A DNA stretch of 64,000 bases from Torreya grandis. Lineage: Eukaryota; Streptophyta; Pinopsida; Cupressales; Taxaceae. Location: the NCBI GenBank assembly GCA_037957365.1, contig JARHVA010001425.1, positions 2,852,501 through 2,916,500 of the forward strand, written 5' to 3'. The translations under genes were made by a program, and so were the position numbers. Within the stretch, counting starts at the first letter, position 1; each line of letters starts with the position of its first letter. A model generated the notes under the pieces. It saw nothing but the letters and a program-made list of their open reading frames with translations. It did not search any database and was not told the origin of the DNA. Positions 1-11,317 of this stretch are shown here, piece by piece.

Positions 1-67
1 TATACCTAGGTATGTATTTTGTCTCATTTAAACCAACAAATTAATTACTTGATTAAAATGTAGAAAA
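1..67 (+). mobile_element. Internal 3' tail of a family-A LTR element starting left of the window
   Basis: The first 67 bases resemble the segment just before the 3' LTR of element A (about 44735-44801): both run from a 'ggtatg' start through 'aaaccaacaaatt'-like sequence into a purine-leaning stretch directly before the LTR. This shows that the LTR at 68-1406 is a 3' LTR whose element body lies off the left edge. No coding sequence is visible here. Confidence 0.6.
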
Positions 68-1406
68 TGTAGACACTATTTCTAAATTATATATCACCTC
101 ATTCTTGTATGATTGGAAAATACATATAATGGATGTACCTTTAGATTTTGGACCTTTCCCAATGTCAAAAGGCTCACATACACTATCTCTCTATGCCTAA
201 TTACTTATTTATTAGTCCAACCAATGTTAATTTGATGACTCAAACTTTCTATCTTGCCCAGAATGTTAATAACCTACTTATCTTCCATCTCTACAAGTTT
301 TGGACCTACACCTTGTTTCTAAATACTTGGACAGTTACATCCCAATTAGATTATTGCATCGATGTAAGTTTCCTATACCAATGCAAGTTTATAGTGCACT
401 AAATTCTTCCAATTTTCAATTGAAACATATTCATATGGTCATCCTAACTGATTTAATGTGAGTTATTCTCCAAAGGGATTGGTATAAAAAAATAACAACC
501 CTCATTCATTCCTCACATAAAAAAACCTAGTACATACCTAAAAAATACCAATACAACCTACCAAAATCCTTATATCAAGAATTCAAGTGAGAAAAGCTTC
601 CCTATTTTCTTCTATTTCAATATCAATCATAGGATAATACATCTATAGTTTTGAAGTACTAAAGGAGTGGTCTGAGATCTATATTTTCCAAGATACAAGT
701 TAGGTCATTATAATAATTAATTATCACACATTGCATAATTCACACACAAGATAACATGTAGAAGAAAACTACATAACTATGAAACCCTCTTTGGAGTATG
801 GGTTATGTATTCAAAACTCATTGATAGAGGGATATTTGGGGTAGCTCAACACTTTGTGTCCACTAATCCATTTTTCCCAAAACCAATATGAAGATGAAGA
901 ACTAGGGTTTTACTATTTTACAAGGAGTAATAGTCCATGACTCAAATCTAAATACACTAGAGTGAAGGTGACATAAAACCTAGAAGCAACTAGGTGGTCG
1001 AATCTATTTTTAGTAGGTATTTTATACTAGATAACTACATCTAGGTCAAATAATAAGGTAGACATAACTATCACAGGTCAACACAAGTGTCTTTGTATAT
1101 AGAGGCACAATTTTAATAATCAGGTGACTATTCCAAAATATAGATCCATTCCACTTTCTGTCTATTCATCTAGATCTATATTAGGATCAAAACTAATTAA
1201 GTATCTTATTTTCATTATTATTGTAATATTTAGCATAGTTATACTTTTTATCTCTATCATCTCAACATAATAAATTTATTATATTTTTTATCCAAGTTTC
1301 ATAAATAATTGGCCTACTTTTGAGATAGTCTACCATCCTTTTGCCCTGGGCTATGTCTACCCGCTTTAAACCTAGATTCCCCTAATCTAGAGTTTAGCTT
1401 TAAACA
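68..1406 (+). repeat. Family-A LTR, copy 1 (3' LTR)
   Basis: This 1339-bp LTR starts TGTAGACAC and ends TTTAAACA. It aligns along its length with the element A LTRs (38349-39836 and 44802-46134) and, reversed, with 27322-28659, which has almost the same length (1338 bp). Shared landmarks are the 'atatatcacctca' start, the 'aaccctcattcattcctcac' block, 'ctaacccatttttccc' and 'gatagtctaccatcc' near the end. A TATA-like box (TATAAAAAA) lies at 483-491, so U3 is about 400 bp. No primer-binding site follows; instead chromovirus pol starts at 1407. Small reading frames inside, such as 148-402, are chance. Confidence 0.85.
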
Positions 1407-2715
1407 CCTCCTAAAAGAGCATTTGAATTTGTAATTGATGTAATTTTTGGTTTTTCACCAACATCCAAATCACCTTATTAGATTATTATAATAGATATAA
1501 TATAACTTAAGGTTCAAATACAATAACTATTGGATATAGTAATGATACACCCTAGTGTGTCACCCTGGGGAGCTCTTATAGTCTTTGTTAAAAATAAAGA
1601 TGGAACTTTTAGCCTATGCATTTATTATAGAATGTTAAACAAGGTTAATATCAATAATAATTATTCCATTCCTAGAATAGATGATCTATTTGATCATATA
1701 AAAGGAGAGACCATGTTTCTAAATATAGATCTTTGATCAGGGTATTACTAACTCTATATTAAATATGAATATGTTAACAAAACAACTTTTACAGCTAGAT
1801 ATGGCCACTATGAATTTTTGGTTATTCCCTTTGGTTTAACCAATACTACAATAGATTTCATGAATTTAATGAATAGTATTTTCCAATATTATCTTGACCA
1901 TTTTTTTCTAGTATACCTAGATGACATTTTAATTTACTTAAGGAATGAACAAGAACATGAACAACAATTAAGAATGGTGTTGTAGTGTTTGAGGCAATGT
2001 AATTTGTTTATAAAATTTTCTAAGTGTTCCTTATTCCAATCATAAATTCACTAATTTGGACATGTAATTTATTGAGATGTCCTTGTAGTAGACCCTAAAA
2101 ATATTACAGCCATTAATAAATGGTTAACTCTAAATAATGTTCATGAAGTATGAAGCTTTATGGTACTTTTTCATTACTATCAAATGTTTTAGCAAGATTT
2201 ATCAAGGATTGTAAATCCTATAACGTCATTGAAAAAGAAGCAAAAGAAGTTTGATTATAATCCTAAGTGTGAATCATATTTACAAGAACTAAAAAAGTTT
2301 GCTAACCTCAGCTCTTATGTTGGTCATACTAGACCCAAATGGCAACTTTGAAATTTGGGTTGATGCTTGTAAAGTGGGTATTGGTGTTGTTTTGACTCAA
2401 GATGGTAAGGTGGTTGCTTATGAGTATAAAAATCTCAAAACTCGTAAGTAGAATTACCTAGATCATGATTTGTAGCTATTTATTGCTATCCATGTGCTCA
2501 AATAGTGGAAGCATTTCCTATTAGGGAAGCATTTCAAAATAAAACTAGACCATACAATTCTTGTGTATTTTGTTTGTTCAATATGAGTTGATTGTCAGGC
2601 AAAGATGGATATAATTTATCATTAATTTAAAAATTGATATAGATTATGTAAAGGGAAGAGATAATAGAGTAGTTAATTCTCTAATTATGTGGACCTACAT
2701 TATTTTTATCTCTAT
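1407..2715 (+). pseudogene. Ty3/gypsy reverse transcriptase and RNase H remnant (element H)
   Basis: RT copies RNA to cDNA and RNase H removes the RNA strand. Visible RT blocks in order are [48 protein letters not shown], the remnant of RSGYHQ (first base pair lost, DL-stop-SGYY), RYGHYEF, IPFGLTN and VYLDDILIY. The catalytic YLDD at 1914-1925 is intact. RNase H follows from about 2320: PNGNFEIWVDACKVGIGVVL, then DGKVVAYE, matching the Ty3 RNase H opening with its first Asp. At least a dozen stops occur; many are CGA, CAA or CAG codons turned to TGA, TAA or TAG. The best open piece is 1530-1736. Confidence 0.9.
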
Positions 2716-2824
2716 TCTAAGATCAATTTTCAAGGATTATTTTTTATTATAATAAAAATCAAACTCAAAATGCCTAAAAATATGCACTGATATAGGATCA
2801 AAAAGTTCTAATTTTAATTTTTTA

Positions 2825-4186
2825 GTGGATCTAGATGGTCTACTAAGACATAAAGGTAGGATTTATGTTTCAAGATCAAGGAATTTTAGAGAACATGTAT
2901 TGAATGAATTGCATGTAGCACCCCATTATGCTCACCCTGGTGTCACAAAAATTACACAAGAGCTAAAAAAGTTGTCTTTTTAGTTGGGCATGAAGAAACA
3001 TGTGGCTACATTTGTGGCCAAAGTTTTGGAATGACATTGAGTTAAGGATAAGCATGCCATATCAGAGGATTTATTTATCCACATTTTATTCTTGAAAGGA
3101 AATAGGTAATGATATCAATGTATTTTATCATGAGACTTCCTAAATCTTTAAACAAACATGATTAAATCCTAGTGGTGATTTATAACCTCACTAAGGTTGC
3201 TCATTTCATAGTAAGAAACATTATAGATGATGATGCCATTATTGACAAGAGATTTTTAAGATAAGTGGTTCACCTTGATGATGTACCTGAAGTGATAATC
3301 TCAGATAAAGATAAATTATTCACTTATAGGTTTTGGAAAACTATGATGGTTGCCTTTGTTAGTAAGCTAAATTTCAATTCAGCCTGTCACCTAGAAATAG
3401 AAGGTCAGACTAAAAGGTTGAACATGATTATTGAAGACTTGATAATAATGTATGTCATAGATCAACAATATAAGTGGGAAGAATTTATCTACTTGGTAGA
3501 GTTTTCCTACAATAATACCTACCATTATGTAATCAAGATGGCATATTTTGAAACCTTGTATTTTAAGTGTATAACTCTCTTGGGTTGGGATAGTTTGTAA
3601 AATTGTGTGTTTTTAGAACCTAAAACTATGAAATATTTTGATTAACAAATGGTTTCCATATGTCAACGATTAAAATTTGCCCCTGATGGACAAAAAAATT
3701 ATACTAGTCTGAAAAGATCACATAGAGAAGTTGAGATTTATGACAAGGTATTTTTGAGGGTAAGACCACTCAAAATCTCAATCAAGTTTAGAAAAGCTTC
3801 TAAACTAGCACCACACTATGCCAATCCTTTTAACATAATAGAAAAGATTATCCTAGTGATTTATCATCTAGACCTCCCTCCTTATCTATCTAGAATACAT
3901 GATGTTTTCATGTAATTCTACTAAGAAAAAATGTTCTAAAATTGTCTCATATTATGTATTTCAATAATATACAGGTGGTGGATGAGAAAATAATTCAACT
4001 GGATCCCATCAAGATTTTGGCTCAAGGCAACATTAATTTGAAAATAGAAAATTTTAAGAAGTTTTGATCCAATGGGATCAAATGAGTGAAATAAGTGGTA
4101 CCTAAGAAGATGAAAGTATTTTCTATAAGCACTATCCTCCCTTATTTTAAGCCCTAAGGATAGTGCCATTCTTAAGGTAGGGTGGA
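2825..4186 (+). pseudogene. Ty3/gypsy integrase with chromodomain-like C-terminus (element H)
   Basis: Integrase joins cDNA to host DNA. The zinc-binding start is seen as LHVAPHYAHPGVTK (His-x-His part of HHCC). The catalytic core runs to about 3600 with VIISDKDKLFTYRFW (second Asp) and EGQTKRLN (catalytic Glu region, GQTE-like), then FSYNNTYH. The linker 3649-3915 shows LKFAPDGQKNY, FLRVRPLK, KLAPHYANPFNIIEKI and LPPYLSRIHDVF, the usual gypsy C-terminal pattern. Downstream, about 3990-4150, ILAQGN, VLIQWDQMSE and EDESIFYKHYPPLF match a chromodomain of the 'V.WD.....ATWED' kind. Stops and at least two frame changes make it dead. A polypurine tract at 4174-4186 ends the internal region. Confidence 0.88.
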
Positions 4187-4734
4187 TGTTTTGACCATGC
4201 CTACCTGACATTCTGATAAGGACCATTTATTTGGACTACTATGTAATTTTGACACTATACTTTGGTCACCATGATTATTTATAGAATATTAGTATTATTT
4301 TAAATTGACTTTTAATGATTAATTCAGCATTGTATTTATTTATCATTGATATAACTATATGAGAGTATGTACTTTTCATGTCTTTGGTTAACATGGTTGT
4401 ATTGTTTGCCTCAGTATGAGCTAAGTTGGGTAGGATAACATGTGTGTAATGATAAAGGTGTAAAATGAATGCAAGGTTTAAAATGTGATATAATTAATAT
4501 CAGAACCCAAGCCAAAACTTGTTTAATGATTGACCTTTTCTATCTTGAATTGTGTTATGTTGTTTTTTGTTATGATTATTTGAGTTCTGACTTTTCATCT
4601 TTACTTTATGATTATTGGTTTTGGATTACTTAAATTTTTAAATTAAGCATGTGGCATTGGTTGAGAATCGTATCATTATAACACCAATGCATCATGCCAA
4701 GAATGAACTAAGAATGAAGTTTAGTATATCTAAG
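4187..4734 (+). repeat. Start of the 3' LTR of element H, cut by element D
   Basis: TGTTTTGACC starts directly after the purine tract AAGGTAGGGTGGA (4174-4186), the expected position of a 3' LTR after the chromodomain. No partner LTR is in the window, so the right end is unknown; it may resume after 12543. No gene is seen in this stretch. Confidence 0.55.
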
Positions 4735-5952
4735 TGATTTAACTTTTAAGTGGATTGTGGAGTTTAAAACCCTAGGTTGTTAAAGGGATGGATTAATAAA
4801 TTAGGGAATAAATATCCAATAAACATAGCCATTTATTTATACAATAAATGACCTAATTTGATTATTCTAAAAATAGTAATGAATTATGCAAGTATGTAGT
4901 TAGTTAGAAACTGATTGAGATGAATGAGTTAGAGGTTAAAAATTGGTACAAAAGCTGATTAGAGTGTTATAAACTAGAAATAGGTCTCAAAACTCCTCTT
5001 GCATAATATTTCAATCCCCTAAATAATAGCATAATATGCTAGTGTCCTCCTTACCACCCTAGCTTCCTCTTGCTTAAAATTATGTGATCTTTTGATAATA
5101 ACCTTGCCTGATTCTGAGATCCTATGTCTATGGAAATGAACCCTAATTTGCTATATGTGACTTATTTTTGACTAATTTAAAAATAAACCCTAGACTTCCA
5201 TGTAGTTAAGATATTTGATGGGAATAAATATAAAAATTTTAATGTTAGTTGGGTAGGATGGACCTAACCTCAACACCCCATTGTGTTGATATTTGACTAT
5301 ATATTAATACCTTGAGAGTAGATCAAGTACAATGTAGTTTTCTCACCTAAGTTCTTAGTGCAAGTGCAAGTGAATGCTAGTATGAGTTTTAGCTTGAGTG
5401 TTAAGTGTGCTTGAGACTAGAAATATGAGTAATATGATCTTAAGAGTATTGTAGATGGCTATATGAAAAATTATGGTAGAATATAGATTAATGACCTTGA
5501 TTTTCACAACTATTTTTGAGTTTGTTCATGAGTATTTGCATTTGATTTCTATCTAGTGGGTAAAGAGATAAAATTGGTGTATATATTGATTTGGTGCTTG
5601 TAAGGATTTGATTTGAGTCTAGGTCAACCCTAAGGTACTTTGAGAATTATAAATATATCCATTGGGATTAAAAAGAGGCAAAGGACACTAGTGTGATCAC
5701 TTGGTCACTAGCGTAGTGTGTTAGTGTCTAAAGGGGAGTGATAGTGTCTAGGTGGAAGAACCTGAGGCACTAGGAACCTTGATTCTTAGGGGAAGGTTTA
5801 GGATAGATATTGAATGTCAAGCCATGGGTTAGACCTGCATAAAAATTAGATAAGAATTGAAAGGGGACCTAAGATAGTTCTAAGGCTAAGTTAGGTGTAG
5901 GGTGGTCTCAAGTAACACTCATTTCACTCAAGTGACATTTTATGCAACTACA
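4735..5952 (-). repeat. 3' LTR of element D
   Basis: 1218 bp, on the plus strand TGATTTAACT... to ...GCAACTACA. It aligns almost end to end with 11318-12538 with scattered, mostly transition-type differences. Matching landmarks include 'aataaattagggaataaatat', 'gaaataggtctcaa' and 'caagtaacactcatt'. Contains repeated CACTAGTGT-like words around 5682-5725. Confidence 0.9.
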
Positions 5953-5964
5953 TTTACCCCCATT
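5953..5964 (-). other. Polypurine tract of element D
   Basis: On the minus strand the bases before the 3' LTR read ATGGGGGTAAA, then TGTAGTTGC starts the LTR. This is the expected plus-strand priming tract and fixes both the LTR edge and the orientation. Confidence 0.7.
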
Positions 5965-6286
5965 CATTTTATAAATATAGCAAAGCAAAATAACTAGGAT
6001 AAAGAAAAAACAAGCATACCTAGATTTACCTAAGAGGTGAAGCCCTTGAATTGAGGTTTGAGTATGCAAAGCATGATCCATTGTGTCTCTTATAAACGAA
6101 ACATGAATGAATCAGTCTTTACTTAATAGATATCAAAATTAAAGACAAAACTAAGTAAACATATAAGAGAGAGAGAGAAATAAAATTAATTAATACACCT
6201 CACTGGGTAGATGAACCAATGTAAAAACTTGTTGACATCATGTATGTGTAACTGGTGATCAAATAGTGAATGACTTAGACTAAGTT

Positions 6287-6595
6287 GATTGCTTGCTCAA
6301 TCCCTATGTTTGGGTGGCTCAATAACTTGATCTAGTTTTGACTCCATCATTCCCCACCCCTACTTAGTGGATCATGAAATGTAAATAAATTAGATTGTAT
6401 TGATGGCTTGTCTAACCCTCTTATGTAGGTGGATTAAAAACTCAAGTAGGTTATGACTCCATCATTAACCACCCCTATTTGGTGGATCATAATCTATGAA
6501 TAACTTATATTGGATTGATGGCTTGTCCAACCCTCCTATGTAGGTGGATAAATAACTCAAGTAGGATATGACCCCATCCTTTCCTAGCCATGTGT
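6287..6595. repeat. 115-bp tandem repeat, about 2.7 copies, inside element D
   Basis: Units begin at 6287, 6402 and 6517 (exact spacing 115). Each starts GATTG/GATGGCTTG(C/T)C and contains 'taggtggat..aataactc' and 'catcattccccacccct'-like blocks. The third copy is partial. No coding potential is seen. Confidence 0.8.
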
Positions 6596-6599
6596 AATA

Positions 6600-9129
6600 G
6601 ATGAACCTATACTAAAACTATGTAATGTAACTGAAGCTGTGTGATGTAACTAAAATTGTATAGGATGGCTCTGGGGCCACTCAAAAAAATTGAAATGAAA
6701 AGTGGCTCAAGGGCCTCTCAAGCACTTAGGTATGTATCTCAAGGACTACATGGTAATGTCAACCAATATAGATAGAGTAAGGCATTAATCTGGTTAAAAA
6801 ATGGTGCAAATGGTGTTTATATTAACAATGTGTGAGAATGATATGGATTTTTTCATTCCATCTAATCAATTGGTGAAAAAGTGAGCATACAAAAACAATA
6901 TGCCATGAACATACCCCAAATTCTAATAACTATGCATATGGATTCTAGATTAAGTTATATCAATTTTTATATGAGTATATATGAAACTAAAATGGGAGTG
7001 AGCATGCCACACATGATGCCCCTAATCTGAGTAAACTGGTATGATTTTATGAAAACTAAGAATAAATAGAGCATAATTGATACTATGTGACTAATATTTT
7101 GCAAACCTAAACTATAATTTTTGTACCTTTCTATCCAATCTATATTTTCCTATTTTTGGGGTTACTATTAGCAAACTGCACTAGTGTCCACTAGGTCATG
7201 TTAGTGTCATTTTAAACTATTTCTATGCTAAATAGTAACCAATATGTGTCTAACTATTTTCCACTATGTTTTCCTAATATTTAACTCTATAATATATGTT
7301 TGCATGTTGAAAATTGTATTTTGAATATACCCAAATCAAACCCTTGTGAATTCCCCCTCTTTTGAGGGGAGTAGTTGAACATATGTAATAACTATCTTTA
7401 AAAGAAAATAAATGAAACATATGTTATCCTAAGAATATATGATATATACATTATAAACTAGTATAATGTGAATGCATGACATCATAATATAAGATAATCT
7501 CAGCATAAGTTTGTAATGTGTGATGTATGTTAGATCTAGCATTCATAAGGTTGTCAAGATAGATAGAACAATGTGAGTATCTATATGAATAGAACATATA
7601 TGTATAATCTAAGTAACTACATAAGGGTATGGGTCATGATGTCCATCAAGGTGTCCAAGGAGGAAGGGTAGATGCATAAGTTCCCTCATGGAATCTAGAA
7701 TTGAGTGTAAGTGTAACAATTAAGAAATAAGATTCCTGGACATGACGCATACATGAAAGCATACATATAACACACATGAGGCATCAAAATTAAGAAAAGG
7801 GGAAAATTTACAAGGGAAATGGGTATATTTCACTAAGTTTGAGATATCAAACATACAATAACATGTTCAAATGTATGCATATGCATATAATAAGCAAGGT
7901 TGGCCTACATCCACATGGAAGGACATGTTCAAATATATGCATACATAATCAAGAAGTCACACATAAGGACATTGGAACATGTCCAAAATATACACATAAT
8001 GAAATGAATTAGTGTAGATTCATAGAATAATAACACATTCAAATGTCCTCGAATAGATGTATAAGCAAAGAGACATAATCAGATCTAAACTAGGAAAGCT
8101 AGAAATGAAATTATGCATGAACATGTGATGCAAATATGTATAAGAAAAAATATGTACATAAGTGAGTCTATAGTAATAGTATTCAATAAAAAATCATATT
8201 ATAATTGGATGATTGATATCAAGATATAAATAATGCTAAATCTGTGATATGAAATATAGAAATATGTAACCTCGTAAACTAGAATTTATGTAGTATGATG
8301 CTCCTAATGGGAAATGTATCATTACAAAAGCTATGTATGTGCCCCTAATGGGTAGATAATAATAAATATGGATCTATATAGAGGACCTGAGTCATTTAAT
8401 AATCTATGAACACTCAAAGAGAACAAGTGAAGCATATGTGTATGATAATACCAACTAGACTAGCATAGCATATGTAGTACTTAAAATATAAAAGGAATGT
8501 AAACATGGAAATGCATACAATATAAAATTTTGTATTAACTAAATAATATTTGAATGTTTTTATTTTTTTGAATAAATTATATTATTTTTGTATTTTTTGA
8601 GTACAAGGTATGTACAAGCAATCATAAAAATGAAACTATATACAAGGATCAAGGTAATAGAAACTATGTACAAGAGGAGAGATACTACTAACTGATGACT
8701 CTTACAAGAGACTCATAATTAATATGTCTTGTATCAAAAAGATGAGTGATCATACATGTATAATTAGTTATATAAGTTTAAGGAATTAGATATACTAAGT
8801 GATCTATAGCTAAAACTAATTGAGTGGGGCTATGAATCTATGAATTTGACTAAATTAGCATGTGAGTTGTGGGACTCCTGGGAACCTATCTAATAGTAGA
8901 AGTTGTAATTGGAGTGGATTTTCTATGTTATAACACTTATCTCTATGGTAATGGGGTAGAGAGATCAGATCTAGAATCCATAATATGTCTCTCATGTAGG
9001 GGTCTCTCCAATATAGGTCTCTATGGGAAAGTATGTGTACATGATAAGACCTCACATACTCTGGTGGTGCAACTTATTTTGGATGTGTGTTAATAAATTC
9101 TCTATGTTTAATTGTAACTAGTGTCTATT
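6600..9129. other. Element D interior without recognisable coding sequence
   Basis: About 2.5 kb of AT-rich sequence where pol would be expected in an autonomous element. I saw no RT, RNase H or integrase motif on either strand. Opposed small frames at 8855-9055 and 8869-9093 have no family resemblance. Many short direct repeats built on 'cacatgttcaaat' and 'atatgcatacat' occur around 7860-8060. Confidence 0.5.
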
Positions 9130-9490
9130 GTATAAATGCTTTTGGAATAGGAAGAAAATACTCATACATAAGGCCCTCAACTATAACCACCTGATTAACA
9201 TGTTTATATAGGAGGCATATGTTTATGGTAGATGGGATAGCCCAAAGTTGTATCTAAGGCCTACCTAATAACATATCAAATATGCCAACACTTGGTATAA
9301 TTATGAATCTAGTGGCCATATGTGTCCAACTAATAATGATAGTACTATCTTCATGATGGAGCTATGAACATGTTCATTGAATCCATGAATAGCTATATCT
9401 GTCTAAGAAATGTCTTGCTCTAAATAACCCAATTTTTGTATAAGTGTAATAGTACACATGTTAACACTTAACCCATTGTAAACCATGATA
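9130..9490 (-). pseudogene. Retroviral-type aspartic protease remnant (element D)
   Basis: Read on the minus strand, the segment shows YNGLSVNMCTITLIQKLGY, then after frame shifts PSVGIFDMLLGRP and IQLWAIPSTIN. This corresponds to the better preserved protease of element A (DNGASLNVC, then GIFDMLLGRPWI at 41910-42165). The protease would cut the Gag polyprotein. Here the catalytic Asp codon reads Tyr and several stops intervene, so it is inactive. Gag lies immediately upstream at 10440-11110. Confidence 0.72.
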
Positions 9491-10439
9491 CTCTAAAGGG
9501 GATGATTATCAATGTAGGATCATAAAAAAAGTACATATAAATATGAGTCATCATCAACTATCTCCTACTCTGAGAAAGTGAAGAGAGGTCTAGAAGGCAT
9601 TGTAGTATGATACACGCCAATGATATTACTGATAGGGTGTGTGTTTATCATATGTCTATGATAGGATGCTAGTATTAGATGTGCCTAATAAGTATAATGG
9701 ATACCTATAGTGTTGATTGTCTCATTATCTATATGTATTATAAATGGATATGAGAATATTTTCAATGCTTTTCTTTCATTTGTTGTGGTTTAGGTGCCTC
9801 TATAAGAGTGCCAACATCAATGATATTAACATCTATTAAATCTTATATCTTATAAACTAATGCATATGTTAGTAGTATGGTCTGGTGCCTTGTGATATTC
9901 ATATAATGCACTGTAATCATAACTCTTTAGAAGAGGCCTAGTCATATCAACCTATTTTATGGGAAGGAGAGATATGGCATTGCATTTTAAGATTTTTTGA
10001 AGAACACGTATGGGTGATTCAGTAAGATTTATGAAAATTCTCCTTGGAGGAGATGATAAAACCATGCAATAAGGTAGATATAAAGCTAAATTATTTTTTA
10101 TCTTTTGATTGCTCTTATTTTAAATGGGCCTCACATTATATGGGGGTTTATATAACTCTTATCAATTAATTCTAATCCAGTTTTGTACTTTAATTTTCCC
10201 ATAGAGAGAAGCTTGACTTCCCATTCCTTAACTATTTAGCATAGATCTATGAATTATGGAAACTTATTTAATATAATAGCTTCATGTAATACTAGTAATA
10301 AAATTTATTATAATATGTATTGGAGTTATCTATCTACAATGGGGCTACTCTTCTTTGTTAATATAATTTTATATCCCAAGACATGATTAGTTATTGGCTT
10401 GTTAGATTTTTTTTGAGTTCGTAACTTAAGAATAGGAAA

Positions 10440-11110
10440 ACTTATCATTGATGTTGATCAAAAAGTGTGCCAAAAAAATATATGTTAATGGATTGAATGT
10501 TTTGATGGACTAATTATTAAGATCATATAACCATTGTAATGCATAGTCCTTTAAACTATGAGGTGACAACTTAGTGAGGATCCAGTTATTGGACACATAA
10601 TACAAAAAAATTATGTGGAAAGTTCATAGATGATGCTCTAGGTCACCCTTACCATCATACAAACTAATATTGGGTGCCATAAATCTAGATGTCAAAGGAG
10701 TTGTTTCTATATGTTGTGTTAAAGGTGTATGTAGAAGAACATGAGAATCTAATGCATGAGATGGTCTAGTGGCACCCTACTAAAGATGGAACACCTTGGC
10801 CTATATATTATGGATGTAATGCATAAGGGATTTTACATATAGAGAGGAATAATGTGTACTATACATAGGATGTGTTACCATTGGTGAAGGTTGCCTAGTT
10901 ATAGCATGTGTTTGTAGAATCTAAGTTTCCCCCATTGTAGGTGTAACAATATTAATATCTATGGGTTGAAAGATTGACCATGTGATGTGTTCTTTTTAAT
11001 CTCTTTGTGAATAATATGGATAAGTTCATCTCGTATATCTTAATGCTTAGAAATTAAATCTTTCAATTGTTTTTTATTAGTCTCATCAAATTGGTTATTG
11101 AATTCTACCA
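10440..11110 (-). pseudogene. Gag remnant (element D)
   Basis: Minus-strand reading gives MVEFNNQFDETNKKQLKDL near the start, then PNISLYDGKGDLEHHL-like and SLKDYALQWLYDL blocks, the pattern of plant Retrotrans_gag domains (YDGKGDP..H, SLKG.A..W). A similar SLKDYALRWFYDL occurs in element A at about 40840. Gag forms the virus-like particle. Stops and frame changes are frequent. It lies just downstream of the 5' LTR and leader, as expected. Confidence 0.72.
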
Positions 11111-11305
11111 TTGTAGGTTTGAAAGTAGGAAACCAAAATGTTATATATTGAACCTTTTAAGAAAATTAATCTATGAAAATATTTCAAAAATAAAATAATA
11201 AATCAGATTTGATATTTGGAATTAATTTATGAACATATTAAATAGAAGAATACAAACCCTAAGAGCATCTTAGGTCTGGGTTTTTGGTAGTATTCAAAGC
11301 AAGCT

Positions 11306-11317
11306 AAGTTCACCAAA
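11306..11317 (-). other. Primer-binding site of element D
   Basis: On the minus strand the 5' LTR ends TTAAATCA and is followed by TTTGGTGAACTT. The TGG matches the CCA end of a tRNA. Elements A (TTTGGCGAACC), B and C (TTTGGTGAA) carry the same type of site. The tRNA is not identified. Confidence 0.65.

Larger units (their letters stand above)
1407..4734 (+). mobile_element. Element H: truncated chromovirus-type Ty3/gypsy retrotransposon
   Basis: Only the pol half (1407-4186) and the first part of a 3' LTR (4187-4734) remain. Gag and protease are missing because the family-A LTR ends precisely at 1407, just before the PPKR-type start of RT. Domain order RT, RNase H, integrase, chromodomain-like C-terminus is that of plant chromoviruses. 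The 3' LTR is cut at 4734 by element D. Reading is lost to many stops and a few frameshifts, so it cannot make protein. Confidence 0.8.

Noticed and set aside
3936..4226. 96-codon minus-strand frame
   Set aside because: Antisense to the integrase C-terminus and chromodomain of element H.
8855..9093. Opposed frames of 66 and 74 codons in element D
   Set aside because: No motif, no conserved partner, located in the non-coding interior.
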